Shown here one piece after another: positions 9,319 to 17,833 of a DNA stretch of 64,000 nt (position 1 is its first letter; each line of letters opens with the position of its first letter). The position numbers and the translations under genes were made by a program. Source of the stretch: CAWARU01 sp963784575. Lineage in GTDB: Bacteria > Pseudomonadota > Gammaproteobacteria > UBA6186 > Azoamicaceae. The DNA is taken from positions 1,054,001-1,118,000 of the forward strand of contig CAWARU010000001.1 of NCBI GenBank assembly GCA_963784575.1. The letters run 5' to 3'. Under the pieces are notes generated by a model. It was not told where the DNA came from and ran no database searches. It saw only the letters and a program-made list of their open reading frames with translations.

Positions 9319-10039
9319 ACCGCTTCAGAAGATTAAGTTGCATAAGTTGCATAAGATGCCTAAAATATATGTCATTCCGGGTTGGGGATTTCAGGCAGAA
9401 GTATTTTTAAAATCGGAACTCATTAATGCATTCGATATCATTCCTTTGAATTATGCAAATCAAGAAAATTATATGACCCTCCTCTCAACACAAATTCCAC
9501 AGAACTCGATTGTCCTTGGTTGGTCGCTTGGTGGATTAATTGCAATCAAATTGGCGGCACTGTTTCCGAGCCTAGTCTCGAAATTGATCTTAATTTCAAG
9601 CCAAGCTAGGTTTCTCTTTGATCCGTCAGAAACTCATGACATTGGCATTGCTACAAAGCTGTTTGTAACTTTTATGGCAAACTTAAAACACAATTTGAAA
9701 GAACAAACAGACATGTTTTTAAAATTGGTTAATTATCCAAACAGACAAAAAAAGGTAAAAAACATACTAGCAAATCACTTCGTAAAAGAGTTAGTAGAAA
9801 ATGAACCGCAATTATCTACACTTCTGTCGACAGACTTATCTCTGGAGTATAGCAGAATTCCTGTTGGTATCTTACAAATCATTAACTTGGAAGATGCCAT
9901 CATCAAACAAGATGCAAATTATCTCAAGCTTCTACATCCAAAGACAGTTATTACGCAAATACCAAAAGCAGGTCATGCAGGTTTTCTCACTCATGGCAAA
10001 ATGTATCAAGATATCATAATGGATTTCATTTCATCATGA
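9311..10039 (+). CDS. bioH: Pimeloyl-ACP methyl ester esterase
   Basis: 242 residues from the ATG at 9311, which overlaps the bioF stop and follows GGAGAAG; another Met at MPKIYVIPGWG (9356) is possible. An alpha/beta hydrolase that frees pimeloyl-ACP from its methyl ester, ending the BioC-BioH branch. Seen: PGWGFQ oxyanion region, nucleophile elbow GWSLGG, and the C-terminal KAGHAGFLTH with the catalytic His; the Asp is likely in the NLEDAI loop. Sequence outside these motifs is divergent, so the name also relies on position between bioF and bioC. Its stop overlaps the bioC start (ATGA). Confidence 0.88.
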   Translation: MRKPLQKIKLHKLHKMPKIYVIPGWGFQAEVFLKSELINAFDIIPLNYANQENYMTLLSTQIPQNSIVLGWSLGGLIAIKLAALFPSLVSKLILISSQARFLFDPSETHDIGIATKLFVTFMANLKHNLKEQTDMFLKLVNYPNRQKKVKNILANHFVKELVENEPQLSTLLSTDLSLEYSRIPVGILQIINLEDAIIKQDANYLKLLHPKTVITQIPKAGHAGFLTHGKMYQDIIMDFISS

Positions 10040-10914
10040 ATGAAGCAACCATAAAAGCACGAGTTAAGGAACATTTTGGCAGAGCACAACAGACTTACAA
10101 TCATCACTGCGCCATTCAAAATCGCATTTGTAACGAAACTGTCACATTGTTATTAAAATCTCTCCAAGCATCTGATCTTCACACCAAATTTACAACGATT
10201 GCTGATTTTGGTTGCGGAACAGGAGAAAGCATTCAAAAACTGCTCCAACACATCTCATTCGAAATATGTTTTGGTCTTGATCTTTCCTTGGCACTTTTAA
10301 ATACTGCTAAAGTTAAAACGCAAGACAAAACCACAATAAGCAGCAATAGCAGCAATAGCAGCAATAGCAGCAATAGCAGCAATAGCAGCAATAGCAGCAA
10401 TATACAATTTATTGCAGCGGACATCGATTATTTACCCTTCAATCTAAACTCTTGTGACCTCATATTCAGTAACATGGCGCTGCAGTGGATGCCCGATTTC
10501 CATCATTCTTTACATCACATATATGAACACCTAAAACCTAATGGCATCTTGGCATTCTCCCTTCCCGTCAATGACAATTTCCCAGAACTGCACCCCAACT
10601 TTAAGCTCAAAGTGCCAAGTCATGAATATATTCTTAATACTCTGGTTGCCACACGATATGAAATACTGAATAAATCTGTGAATACTTTGATTGAATCATT
10701 TCCAAATCAATTGGAAGCTATTCGTTCTTTAAAAAATGTGGGCGCAAATTGTAACTTTTCTCGTGACTCAACTCCTTATTCATCTGGTTACTCAGATCTT
10801 AATCATCGCACCAGGGGATTATCAAAATCTGTTATTCAGCGCGCATTTGTTCACCCAAGGCTTTCCCAATTAAGTTACGAAATAGGCATGTATGTAGTCA
10901 GAAGGACGATATGA
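10036..10914 (+). CDS. bioC: Malonyl-ACP O-methyltransferase
   Basis: 292 residues, longer than E. coli BioC (251). It methylates malonyl-ACP with SAM so that fatty acid synthase can extend the disguised primer to pimeloyl-ACP methyl ester. Seen: SAM motif I ADFGCGTGES, the acidic GLDLS, AADIDYLPF and the BioC hallmark SNMALQWMPD. An insertion of seven Ser-Ser-Asn triplets (10339-10401) sits between beta strands 2 and 3 of the Rossmann fold, in a loop where family members are short. Translationally coupled to bioH by an ATGA overlap and abutting bioD. Confidence 0.93.
   Translation: MNEATIKARVKEHFGRAQQTYNHHCAIQNRICNETVTLLLKSLQASDLHTKFTTIADFGCGTGESIQKLLQHISFEICFGLDLSLALLNTAKVKTQDKTTISSNSSNSSNSSNSSNSSNSSNIQFIAADIDYLPFNLNSCDLIFSNMALQWMPDFHHSLHHIYEHLKPNGILAFSLPVNDNFPELHPNFKLKVPSHEYILNTLVATRYEILNKSVNTLIESFPNQLEAIRSLKNVGANCNFSRDSTPYSSGYSDLNHRTRGLSKSVIQRAFVHPRLSQLSYEIGMYVVRRTI
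10339..10401 (+). repeat. 9-bp microsatellite, 7 perfect copies, inside bioC
   Basis: Seven exact copies of AGCAGCAAT encoding (Ser-Ser-Asn)7. As the unit is 9 bp, copy-number change would alter loop length without shifting the frame. Confidence 0.97.
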
Positions 10915-11619
10915 ATGAGAAAAGATAAATTGAATGCGGTCTTTGTGACAGGGACTGACACTGGCATTGGAAAAACTTTTATCAGCTGCCTTCTATTAAA
11001 GCGTTTCAATCAACAAGGCTTAAAAACTTTTGGAATAAAATTAATTGCCTCAGGATGTCATTACACTGAAGATGATTGCTTGGTGAGTGACGACGCCTTG
11101 CTGCTGCAGCAAACTGCATCCCTTGCTCGCGAATATCCTGTGGTAAATCCCATTGCACTGTTAGATCCAATAGCACCCGAATTTGCTGCCATGAATATGG
11201 GCCAATCTTTATCAAAAAATCTGATTAAAAATTGCTTACTTTCATCCCTGCAAAAAGACGCGGACATTAATATCATCGAAGGAATCGGCGGTTGGGCAGT
11301 GCCATTGAATGAACGGGAACTTTTGGCTGAAGTTATTGCGGAGCTGAAGATTCCAGTAATCATGGTGGTAGGTATAAAATTGGGTTGTTTGAACCATGCA
11401 CTGTTAAGTTATGCTCATATTATTGGAATGAATGTACCTTTTATTGGATGGATTGCGAATTGCATCGATCCGGGTACTTTATTACCACAAATTAATATAC
11501 TGTCATTACAGAAATGGATTCGAGAGCCTTGTCTTGGAATCATACCGTATAATGAGGATCATAATGCTGACAACTTTCTTTCAAAAATTGATGCAAACAC
11601 CATACAAACTTTTTTATAA
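10915..11619 (+). CDS. bioD: Dethiobiotin synthetase
   Basis: 234 residues (E. coli 225). It closes the ureido ring of DAPA with CO2 and ATP to give dethiobiotin. Seen: P-loop GTDTGIGKTF at residues 12-21, KLIASGC after strand 2, and the EGIGGWAVPLNE motif. The ATG follows the bioC stop directly, with AGAAGGA as ribosome binding site inside the end of bioC. Last gene of the operon, convergent with birA 28 bp away. Confidence 0.96.
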   Translation: MRKDKLNAVFVTGTDTGIGKTFISCLLLKRFNQQGLKTFGIKLIASGCHYTEDDCLVSDDALLLQQTASLAREYPVVNPIALLDPIAPEFAAMNMGQSLSKNLIKNCLLSSLQKDADINIIEGIGGWAVPLNERELLAEVIAELKIPVIMVVGIKLGCLNHALLSYAHIIGMNVPFIGWIANCIDPGTLLPQINILSLQKWIREPCLGIIPYNEDHNADNFLSKIDANTIQTFL

Positions 11620-11647
11620 TTATGATAAAGTTGGGTAATCAGTTACT

Positions 11648-12784
11648 TCAACAAAGTAGTATCTCCGGAAGAAAAAGCCCGGAAGTTTTGATCAGAAATC
11701 TCAAGCAGCAAATTCCCCTTTTCAGTAATACCCGCGCAAAAGCCTTGCTCCTCTTTCCCCCCGAACTTAAAGCAATCTTCCGACCGAATAAAATATCCCT
11801 TTCCTTCCATTCATCGAGAAAAGGCCCTAAACCCTTGCACGAAAAACGTTGCAGGTAATCCATCAGAGATGAAATAAGATTAGCGGCAAGTCGATTCCTA
11901 TCGAGATGTCGTCCCGCTACTTGCAAAAGGGAAGACCAGTTTTGATTGATATCGCTTTTGTTTGCCTTCTCCATATTGACATTAATACCAATACCGATGA
12001 TTGCATTGCAAAACCCATTTGATTCCGCTTGAATTTCAATTAAAGTTCCTGCAAGCTTACTACCATTGATAAGAACATCATTTGGCCATTTAACAGAAAG
12101 AGTCTCTTGAAAAGAAGGCAGCATTAAGCCAATGGCATCACAGATACTCAAGGCCACCACCAAACTCAAACCCGTTAATTCGCTCACATCTTTCTCAAAA
12201 GGATAGAGCATGGATAAATAAATATTTTGCCCAAATGGCGAGTACCAGCGACGACCCAGCCGGCCTTTGCCCTGGCTTTGCATTTCGGCCATGCATACTC
12301 TGATTTTGTTCTTTTTCACGGCTTTATCATTTTTGTTATTATCATTTATTGCATTGCTTTTATTTTTTTTAATATATTTCGTGCTGGTCCCATTCTCTAT
12401 TAAATTTTTCAAGATCTCTTTTAAATAATCATTTGTTGAACCAATCTTTTCAAAAACTTCAAGTTGCAAGATCTTTTTTGCTTTGGTATTACTGGCATTA
12501 ATTTTATTAATTGATGTTCTGCTCTGTAATTCCGAATTCTTTTCAAGCACTGTAAGTGAAGAGTTTATTTTTTCCTTATCCAACAATATCAAAGGTGATT
12601 GTAGCAGATAGCCTTTGCCCTTAATCGATTCCAAGGCTATTCCGTAGTGCTCAAGCTTCTTTAAGGCCTTCCAAACAGCAGCCCGGGTGATATTTAATTT
12701 TGCACCAATACTGGTGCCATCATGGCAACCTCCATCACTTAAGCATTCTGTAATTTTAATCAAATTTTGACTGGTCTTTTGCAT
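11648..12784 (-). CDS. birA: Bifunctional biotin ligase / biotin operon repressor
   Basis: 378 residues, against 321 in E. coli. Residues 1-65 form the winged-helix DNA-binding domain (RAAVWKALKKLE), so this is the group II, repressor-competent form. The ligase domain shows STNDYLKE, the biotinyl-AMP loop GKGRLGRRW, NIYLSMLYPF, VKWPNDV, KLAGTLIE and GIGINVN, followed by a C-terminal domain. It attaches biotin to carboxylase carrier proteins and, as biotinyl-AMP complex, should bind the 6987-7018 operator. Two Asn/Lys/Ser-rich insertions lie before STNDY (about residues 80-105) and after it (about 130-165), outside the motifs. Separate transcription unit facing bioD. Confidence 0.95.
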   Translation of the reverse strand: MQKTSQNLIKITECLSDGGCHDGTSIGAKLNITRAAVWKALKKLEHYGIALESIKGKGYLLQSPLILLDKEKINSSLTVLEKNSELQSRTSINKINASNTKAKKILQLEVFEKIGSTNDYLKEILKNLIENGTSTKYIKKNKSNAINDNNKNDKAVKKNKIRVCMAEMQSQGKGRLGRRWYSPFGQNIYLSMLYPFEKDVSELTGLSLVVALSICDAIGLMLPSFQETLSVKWPNDVLINGSKLAGTLIEIQAESNGFCNAIIGIGINVNMEKANKSDINQNWSSLLQVAGRHLDRNRLAANLISSLMDYLQRFSCKGLGPFLDEWKERDILFGRKIALSSGGKRSKAFARVLLKRGICCLRFLIKTSGLFLPEILLC

Positions 12785-12859
12785 ATGTTTTCAATAATAC
12801 CACAATTTATTCAAAGATATACAGAGATATATAAAAGCCGTTTGTAAATAGAGGCGGTT

Positions 12860-13600
12860 TCACGAATATAGCGCCCATTCAGCTGCTGGCAAAACCTCGA
12901 TAATGCCCGCTTCGACTTCAATAGTGTCTCTTTGTTCAAGTGTTATTAATTTGGAATCACTGAGTTTGAGTTCTTTCATCGCTTGATCTAGTGCTTGAAT
13001 TTCCCTAGCGCGTGTCTTTCGATCATTTAAATTCAAAGATACTTGATATAATGATCGCTTTCCATCGTACGCTGTTGCAATGAAATCGACCTCCGTATTA
13101 TTCTCAGTCCGATAATATTCAATGTTCAGATTTTGCCGGAGCAAATTTAAAAACACAAAATTTTCCAGATGTTTTCCCCAGTCAGACTGCGCATCATGCG
13201 AAAAAGCTGTAATTAAGCCATTATCAATAATATATATTTTTTTCGAATGATTGCTTCGAATGCGATGTGAGCGGTTAAAAATCGTGATAGGGAATATTAA
13301 ATAACAATCTTCGATATACTTTAAAAAATCATACAAATCATTTTTTGTGCAGCTTACGCCTTGAGATTTCAAGTCATTATAAAATTTATTGATACTAAAC
13401 ATACTTGCAGGAGAATTTAAAAGACTCCTAATTAATGCTCTCAATGCATGCACATTGGAGATTTGATATCTTTCGACTATGTCGCGAAGTGTAATCACAT
13501 CTACATAACCTTGGAGAATTCGAGTTCTAAGCTCCTGCTCAAGATTAAACACCTCGGGGAAGCCGCCATTCAATAAATATTTCAAATCCTCATCAAGCAA
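12860..13600 (-). pseudogene. C-terminal remnant of an AAA_14/DUF4143 ATPase
   Basis: About 246 codons encode the part of a DUF4143-type ATPase that follows the P-loop domain: LNGGFPEVF, the VDVITLRDIVERYQ helix, NKFYNDLKSQGVSCTKN (winged-helix-like), KIYIIDNGLI, and the nuclease-like C-terminus with LENFVFLNLLR, YYRTENNTEVDFI and LYQVSLNL. The N-terminal AAA domain with Walker A and B, normally about 180 residues, is missing; the frame instead meets another gene fragment near 13600. The only start is an unsupported TTG. It is most likely a dead gene, although an expressed fragment cannot be excluded. Confidence 0.85.
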
Positions 13601-13875
13601 GAATCTAAGACTTCGGAAATCAAACTTTGATAAGAGATATTTTTAAGTTTGGATAAGATTATCAGTTCCCCATGAATGGGATTCAATCCCGCCAAGGGAT
13701 TAGCTTCAAGAAAATGAGGAACCTGATTGCTATCAGAACGAATATCGAGCCTTCCGCCATCACGACAATTTAAGGCACGCCAAGCATCCAAAGCGAGTTT
13801 CGAAGCGAGAATCGCTTCCTCATCCTCTGCTAATCGATACTCTATTCTATCCTTGTAATGTATTCTACAAAAAGG
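13582..13875 (-). pseudogene. C-terminal remnant of a D-Ala-D-Ala-ligase-like ATP-grasp gene
   Basis: The frame is open from 13875, below a TAG at 13876-13878, to the stop at 13582. It encodes the final 97 or so residues of an ATP-grasp ligase: DAWRALNCRDGGRLDIR, FLEANPLAGLNP (the Mg-binding Glu/Asn strand) and the ISYQSLISEVLDSCL terminal helix, which match the C-terminus of Ddl-type proteins. Everything upstream is absent. The 3' end overlaps the DUF4143 remnant in another frame, so a deletion seems to have joined two unrelated genes. Confidence 0.75.
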
Positions 13876-14000
13876 CTAACCCCCATCATCTGGGCTCCAA
13901 TTAATATGTGTTTTATAACTTACTATTGTATTATATTTTAGTTTGATAACTTATATTAGATATAGACAAACCGAGACTCACATACCGACTTCCAGACTAC

Positions 14001-14046
14001 GTTAACTTCGTTAACATGCAGTACTTATTGACAACCTGCCTATAAT
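14001..14046 (+). promoter_or_regulatory. Candidate promoter region of the SecA-like gene
   Basis: A direct repeat of GTTAAC (14001-14006 and 14010-14015, separated by TTC) is followed by a consensus TATAAT at 14041-14046. No good -35 lies at the right spacing; the TTGACA at 14028-14033 is too close. The paired GTTAAC could be an activator site, but this is a guess. Confidence 0.3.
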
Positions 14047-14098
14047 CTGTCATGGTAGAACTTATTCAAATAATGAATCAAATTAGGATTAAGACACC

Positions 14099-17000
14099 AT
14101 GATCATCGCATACTATTATCTTTTAGCTGACATCCTCGAGGATGATGACGCTGTATGTTACTCTGAAGATTCGAAACTCATAACATCAATCCTGGAAATG
14201 AGGGATAATTTTGAAAATTTATTCTATAGGATGGGCCAGTCTGCTGCGGATGACGAGATAGATCGCCTTATTGCGTTATTGAATAAGCAAGTACAGAACT
14301 TGCACAATGCCTGTTACCCAAACTCACTTTCAGTAAGGCTATATGCACTTTTGCGAGATATAATGGCGGATGATGAATTCTGTAAGCAACTTCACGCATT
14401 AAGTCGCTTTATAAGTTCAGCACAGGATTCAGCTGCGGGCATAAGCGCAATCAGGCTGATGTTAAAATCTGAATTGAGACGCGGCAACATACCTAACTCA
14501 CAAAGTCTGGTTCAATTTAGAGAAGATGTGAAATTATTGCATAAAATAAGAACGCATCCCAATACTGTAAAATTCCTCCAGACAAAAATGATGACAGAAG
14601 CAGAATTTATACATTATTTCTCGACTAAACGTTTGGATTTCGAAACCACTCGATTTATCTCAACCGGAACAGCCGCAGACAGTCTGGTTGGATTTGTCAA
14701 TTATATGGGCCTTGATTTTGCTCGTAAGCTTTTCATCACCTTGCTAGAAAACAAGAAAATCAATCTTAGCTTTATTCTTAATATTTTTGCTCTTGCCGAG
14801 AAACTTTTTGGGGGAGTAGCGAAGGAATCAAGCCCTGAAACCGAGGATTTTATCTGCATTATCCAAAATGCAACCGTGAATGGTGATACTTGGGGAGCCT
14901 TTAAGGAACGCTTCGATAGAGCACTACTTGAGGCATTCTACAAAAAATTTCCTGAAAAAGATATTCAAACCGTCTATAATGAATTCACCACAAAAAGTGT
15001 TGATGTTCAATTTCCTATGTCCAAAGAGGAAATGACTAAGCTCGTCGAACAATATTCAATCATTAAAAAACTGGAAATAGAGTTATCCGTTCTTTCGGAG
15101 GCAAAGCTTGAGGAGTTTCATGCTAAAGTTTGCAAGAAACTGCCAAAAATTTTTCTTGAAGCAAACACTGAAAAATATCATCTGCTTGCAGTCATCCGAG
15201 AGAGAATTAAAAGATGCTTTGGTGTGTTTCCCTATAATGTCCAAATGTTAAATATTCTGGCTTTTTTAAACAACCCTAATGGAAGGCGAGTTGCCCAGAT
15301 AAAAACAGGGGAAGGAAAGTCCATCACCATTGCGATGCTCGCAGCATTTCTAGCACATTATATGAGAGTGGATATTTGTACCACATCCAAAGAATTGGCA
15401 GAACGAGATTGTGAAAAATTTAAAGCATTCTACAGCTCTTTTAAATTCACAGTGGATACCCCCTGCCACGAGGACGATCAAGATTTGAAAGCTGCTTTTG
15501 CCTCTAATATTATGTATGGTCCTGTGGAACAATTTGAATTTGCTTATCTTTATGACATGCTTGCTATAGATGATAATCGCGGCAATAGAAAATTTTCTGT
15601 GATGATTATTGACGAAGCAGACAGCATGTTTATCGATACTCAATCGACGCCTGCGAGAATTGCAAGTCCAAATGGACAATATAGTCCAGTGCTCTATACC
15701 ACCATATGGGAGGCCATGACAGAGTCAGAGGCGCATCCTTCCGCATCTGCACTGCAAGCAATAATTAAAGATAAAATTCGCAAGGAATATCCTCTTGAAC
15801 AGGTTGAAACTTGGATTTCTTCTGCTTCCCAGGCGCAAGATTATGAATTGGGCAAAGACTATACCATTTCTAAAGGCAAAATTGTTATTGTTGACTATAG
15901 AAACACTGGCCAATTGGTACATGGATCAAGATGGCACAAAGGCATACATTCTTTTTTAGAAGTCAAGCATGGATTAAAAGTGCGACCCGAAGATGGAACT
16001 TGCCTGCAAGTTACCCATTACCAATATTTTAATATGTATCGATACTTATTTGGACTGACTGGCACACTGGGGAATGAACCCGAGCGTGATTTGTTGAAAA
16101 TGTTTTACAATATTGATTTAGTTGATTCTCCACCCTATCATCCGAGCATAAAAAAACCAGAGGAACATTTGATAGTTCTAAAAGATCAGGTGTCCGAAAC
16201 CCTAAAGAAAGATGTAACAGAAAAAGTGAGTCAAGGCAGGCCTGTTCTCATCATTTGTGAAACCATCAATGCATCTAAAGAATTATATAAGCTCTTGAAG
16301 GGCGTTAGTCAATGTGTGCAACTTTATAATGCCGAGCAAAAGGAATCTGTTGAACAAATACTGTCCCTCGCTGCATTACCAAGAACTGTGACGATTGCCA
16401 CCAACACCGCAGGAAGAGGCACCGATATTACTATTAGTCATGAGAGTGCAAGGAATGGCGGATTACATGTCATTGTCACCTTTTATACAATCAATGTCCG
16501 GGTTGAATTGCAGGCTTTTGGACGCACTGGCCGCCAAGGCAGACCTGGCACCTATCGCTATATTTTACCCTTTGAAGGCTCCCTCTATGAAATTCTTTCA
16601 CAAAAAGGTGAGAAGGCACTCTTTAAGTTCTCTTTCCAAAATTGGCTGAACAGAAGAGAAGAGATCAATAAGCAAACGATGCGAAACAATATCTTGACTA
16701 AAGAATTGTATCAAAAATTATTTGTTTTTCAAAAAGCACTTCTCGCCGAGATACCACGCGAGACCAGAAACATTATCAGAAGTATTTGGACACAACACTA
16801 TAGCATTTTGTTGGAAAACCTGGATAAAGTTAATAGAGAAATGATTAAGTATGATGGAGGAAGAACCAAGGTTCTCTCTTCTGTTGAAGCTATCATACAA
16901 AATTTTAGTGCAGCCATAAACATGACTATTGCAAAAATGATTACAGATCTCTTTAAAGCTGCTCAATTTTATTTTGTATCCATGCATGATAAGAAAAGCC

Positions 17001-17833
17001 AAGATGTTATACGAACAGCAAATAAACTCAAAAAGGAAATTGAAAGCCAATTTTTCGGATCTCCTTCCTTTCTCGATGCGGACGAGTTTATTGAGAGACT
17101 ATCGACCCAAAAGGATTTCCGTAAGATTCAAGATCTAATTGAAAATGAAGACCTGCGTTCAGAGTATGAGAGCATCTATGAGAGCATAATGAAAAATGAA
17201 GATCCATTGGAAAATGAGGGCGCATTAAAAAACGTATTAGGAAATGTGTACACACTGGAAAAAGAAGATACCGAGAAAACAATACGAAAACCAAGACCTT
17301 CTGCAAAAGAACAAGATCCAAAATTTAAGATTAATAAACTATCAAAACCAGTATATTTTGCCATTGCAACAAATAACTGTGAACTGACCGAATTGTTGCT
17401 CGAACAAGATCCCTCTGTTTTAGAAAATAAAGAAAAGGATACAGAAACTGCTGTGGTATCAAAACTCGCAGAGGCTACCGAAAATCCTAAGATGCAAGAT
17501 ATACTCGAAAAAGCTTTCAAAACACAAGCATTACTGAAACAATTGCTCTTGGCAGCTCAGGCTGAAATATCTGAAACTGATGTTTTGTATGGAAGCAAAT
17601 CCGGCAATAATTTCTTGATATTGAAGCATGTTTATGATTATTGCAATCCAGACTACAAGCCAGAACCGAGAGTTCAAATCCCTCAATTTGCTTGGGTTAC
17701 TAGTGCCTTGCCAATGCTGCCCGGAAATAGAGACACGGTGCTTACCGATGCCGGAGAATCATTGGATCCTCAATCGGCAGCAGATTTAGAGAGCGACAGT
17801 GGATCTCAGGTTATCAAAAGACCTTTTCTTTAA
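14099..17833 (+). CDS. SecA-like DEAD motor protein with ankyrin-like tail
   Basis: 1244 residues. Residues about 1-370 are helical and unrecognised. A SecA-type motor follows: Walker A KTGEGKS at about 401, IIDEADSMFID at about 504, a shortened preprotein-binding region with YELGKDYTISKGKIVIVD and GSRWHKGIHSFLEVK, GLTGTLG at about 653, TNTAGRGTDI at about 767 and QAFGRTGRQGRPG at about 804. These are the ATPase motifs of SecA. A helical region follows and then an ankyrin-like pair near 1080-1130 (PVYFAIATNNCELTELLLEQ). The zinc-finger C-terminus of true SecA is absent, so this is not the housekeeping translocase. A translocated or specialised motor is my inference. Its stop overlaps that of the convergent SH2/U-box gene. 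Confidence 0.9.
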   Translation: MIIAYYYLLADILEDDDAVCYSEDSKLITSILEMRDNFENLFYRMGQSAADDEIDRLIALLNKQVQNLHNACYPNSLSVRLYALLRDIMADDEFCKQLHALSRFISSAQDSAAGISAIRLMLKSELRRGNIPNSQSLVQFREDVKLLHKIRTHPNTVKFLQTKMMTEAEFIHYFSTKRLDFETTRFISTGTAADSLVGFVNYMGLDFARKLFITLLENKKINLSFILNIFALAEKLFGGVAKESSPETEDFICIIQNATVNGDTWGAFKERFDRALLEAFYKKFPEKDIQTVYNEFTTKSVDVQFPMSKEEMTKLVEQYSIIKKLEIELSVLSEAKLEEFHAKVCKKLPKIFLEANTEKYHLLAVIRERIKRCFGVFPYNVQMLNILAFLNNPNGRRVAQIKTGEGKSITIAMLAAFLAHYMRVDICTTSKELAERDCEKFKAFYSSFKFTVDTPCHEDDQDLKAAFASNIMYGPVEQFEFAYLYDMLAIDDNRGNRKFSVMIIDEADSMFIDTQSTPARIASPNGQYSPVLYTTIWEAMTESEAHPSASALQAIIKDKIRKEYPLEQVETWISSASQAQDYELGKDYTISKGKIVIVDYRNTGQLVHGSRWHKGIHSFLEVKHGLKVRPEDGTCLQVTHYQYFNMYRYLFGLTGTLGNEPERDLLKMFYNIDLVDSPPYHPSIKKPEEHLIVLKDQVSETLKKDVTEKVSQGRPVLIICETINASKELYKLLKGVSQCVQLYNAEQKESVEQILSLAALPRTVTIATNTAGRGTDITISHESARNGGLHVIVTFYTINVRVELQAFGRTGRQGRPGTYRYILPFEGSLYEILSQKGEKALFKFSFQNWLNRREEINKQTMRNNILTKELYQKLFVFQKALLAEIPRETRNIIRSIWTQHYSILLENLDKVNREMIKYDGGRTKVLSSVEAIIQNFSAAINMTIAKMITDLFKAAQFYFVSMHDKKSQDVIRTANKLKKEIESQFFGSPSFLDADEFIERLSTQKDFRKIQDLIENEDLRSEYESIYESIMKNEDPLENEGALKNVLGNVYTLEKEDTEKTIRKPRPSAKEQDPKFKINKLSKPVYFAIATNNCELTELLLEQDPSVLENKEKDTETAVVSKLAEATENPKMQDILEKAFKTQALLKQLLLAAQAEISETDVLYGSKSGNNFLILKHVYDYCNPDYKPEPRVQIPQFAWVTSALPMLPGNRDTVLTDAGESLDPQSAADLESDSGSQVIKRPFL

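Noticed and set aside
10233..10424. Minus-strand frame encoding a poly-leucine run
   Set aside because: It is only the antisense of the AGCAGCAAT repeat in bioC.
14028..14046. TTGACA and TATAAT as a promoter pair
   Set aside because: The spacer is only 7 bases; the -10 may be real but not with this -35.
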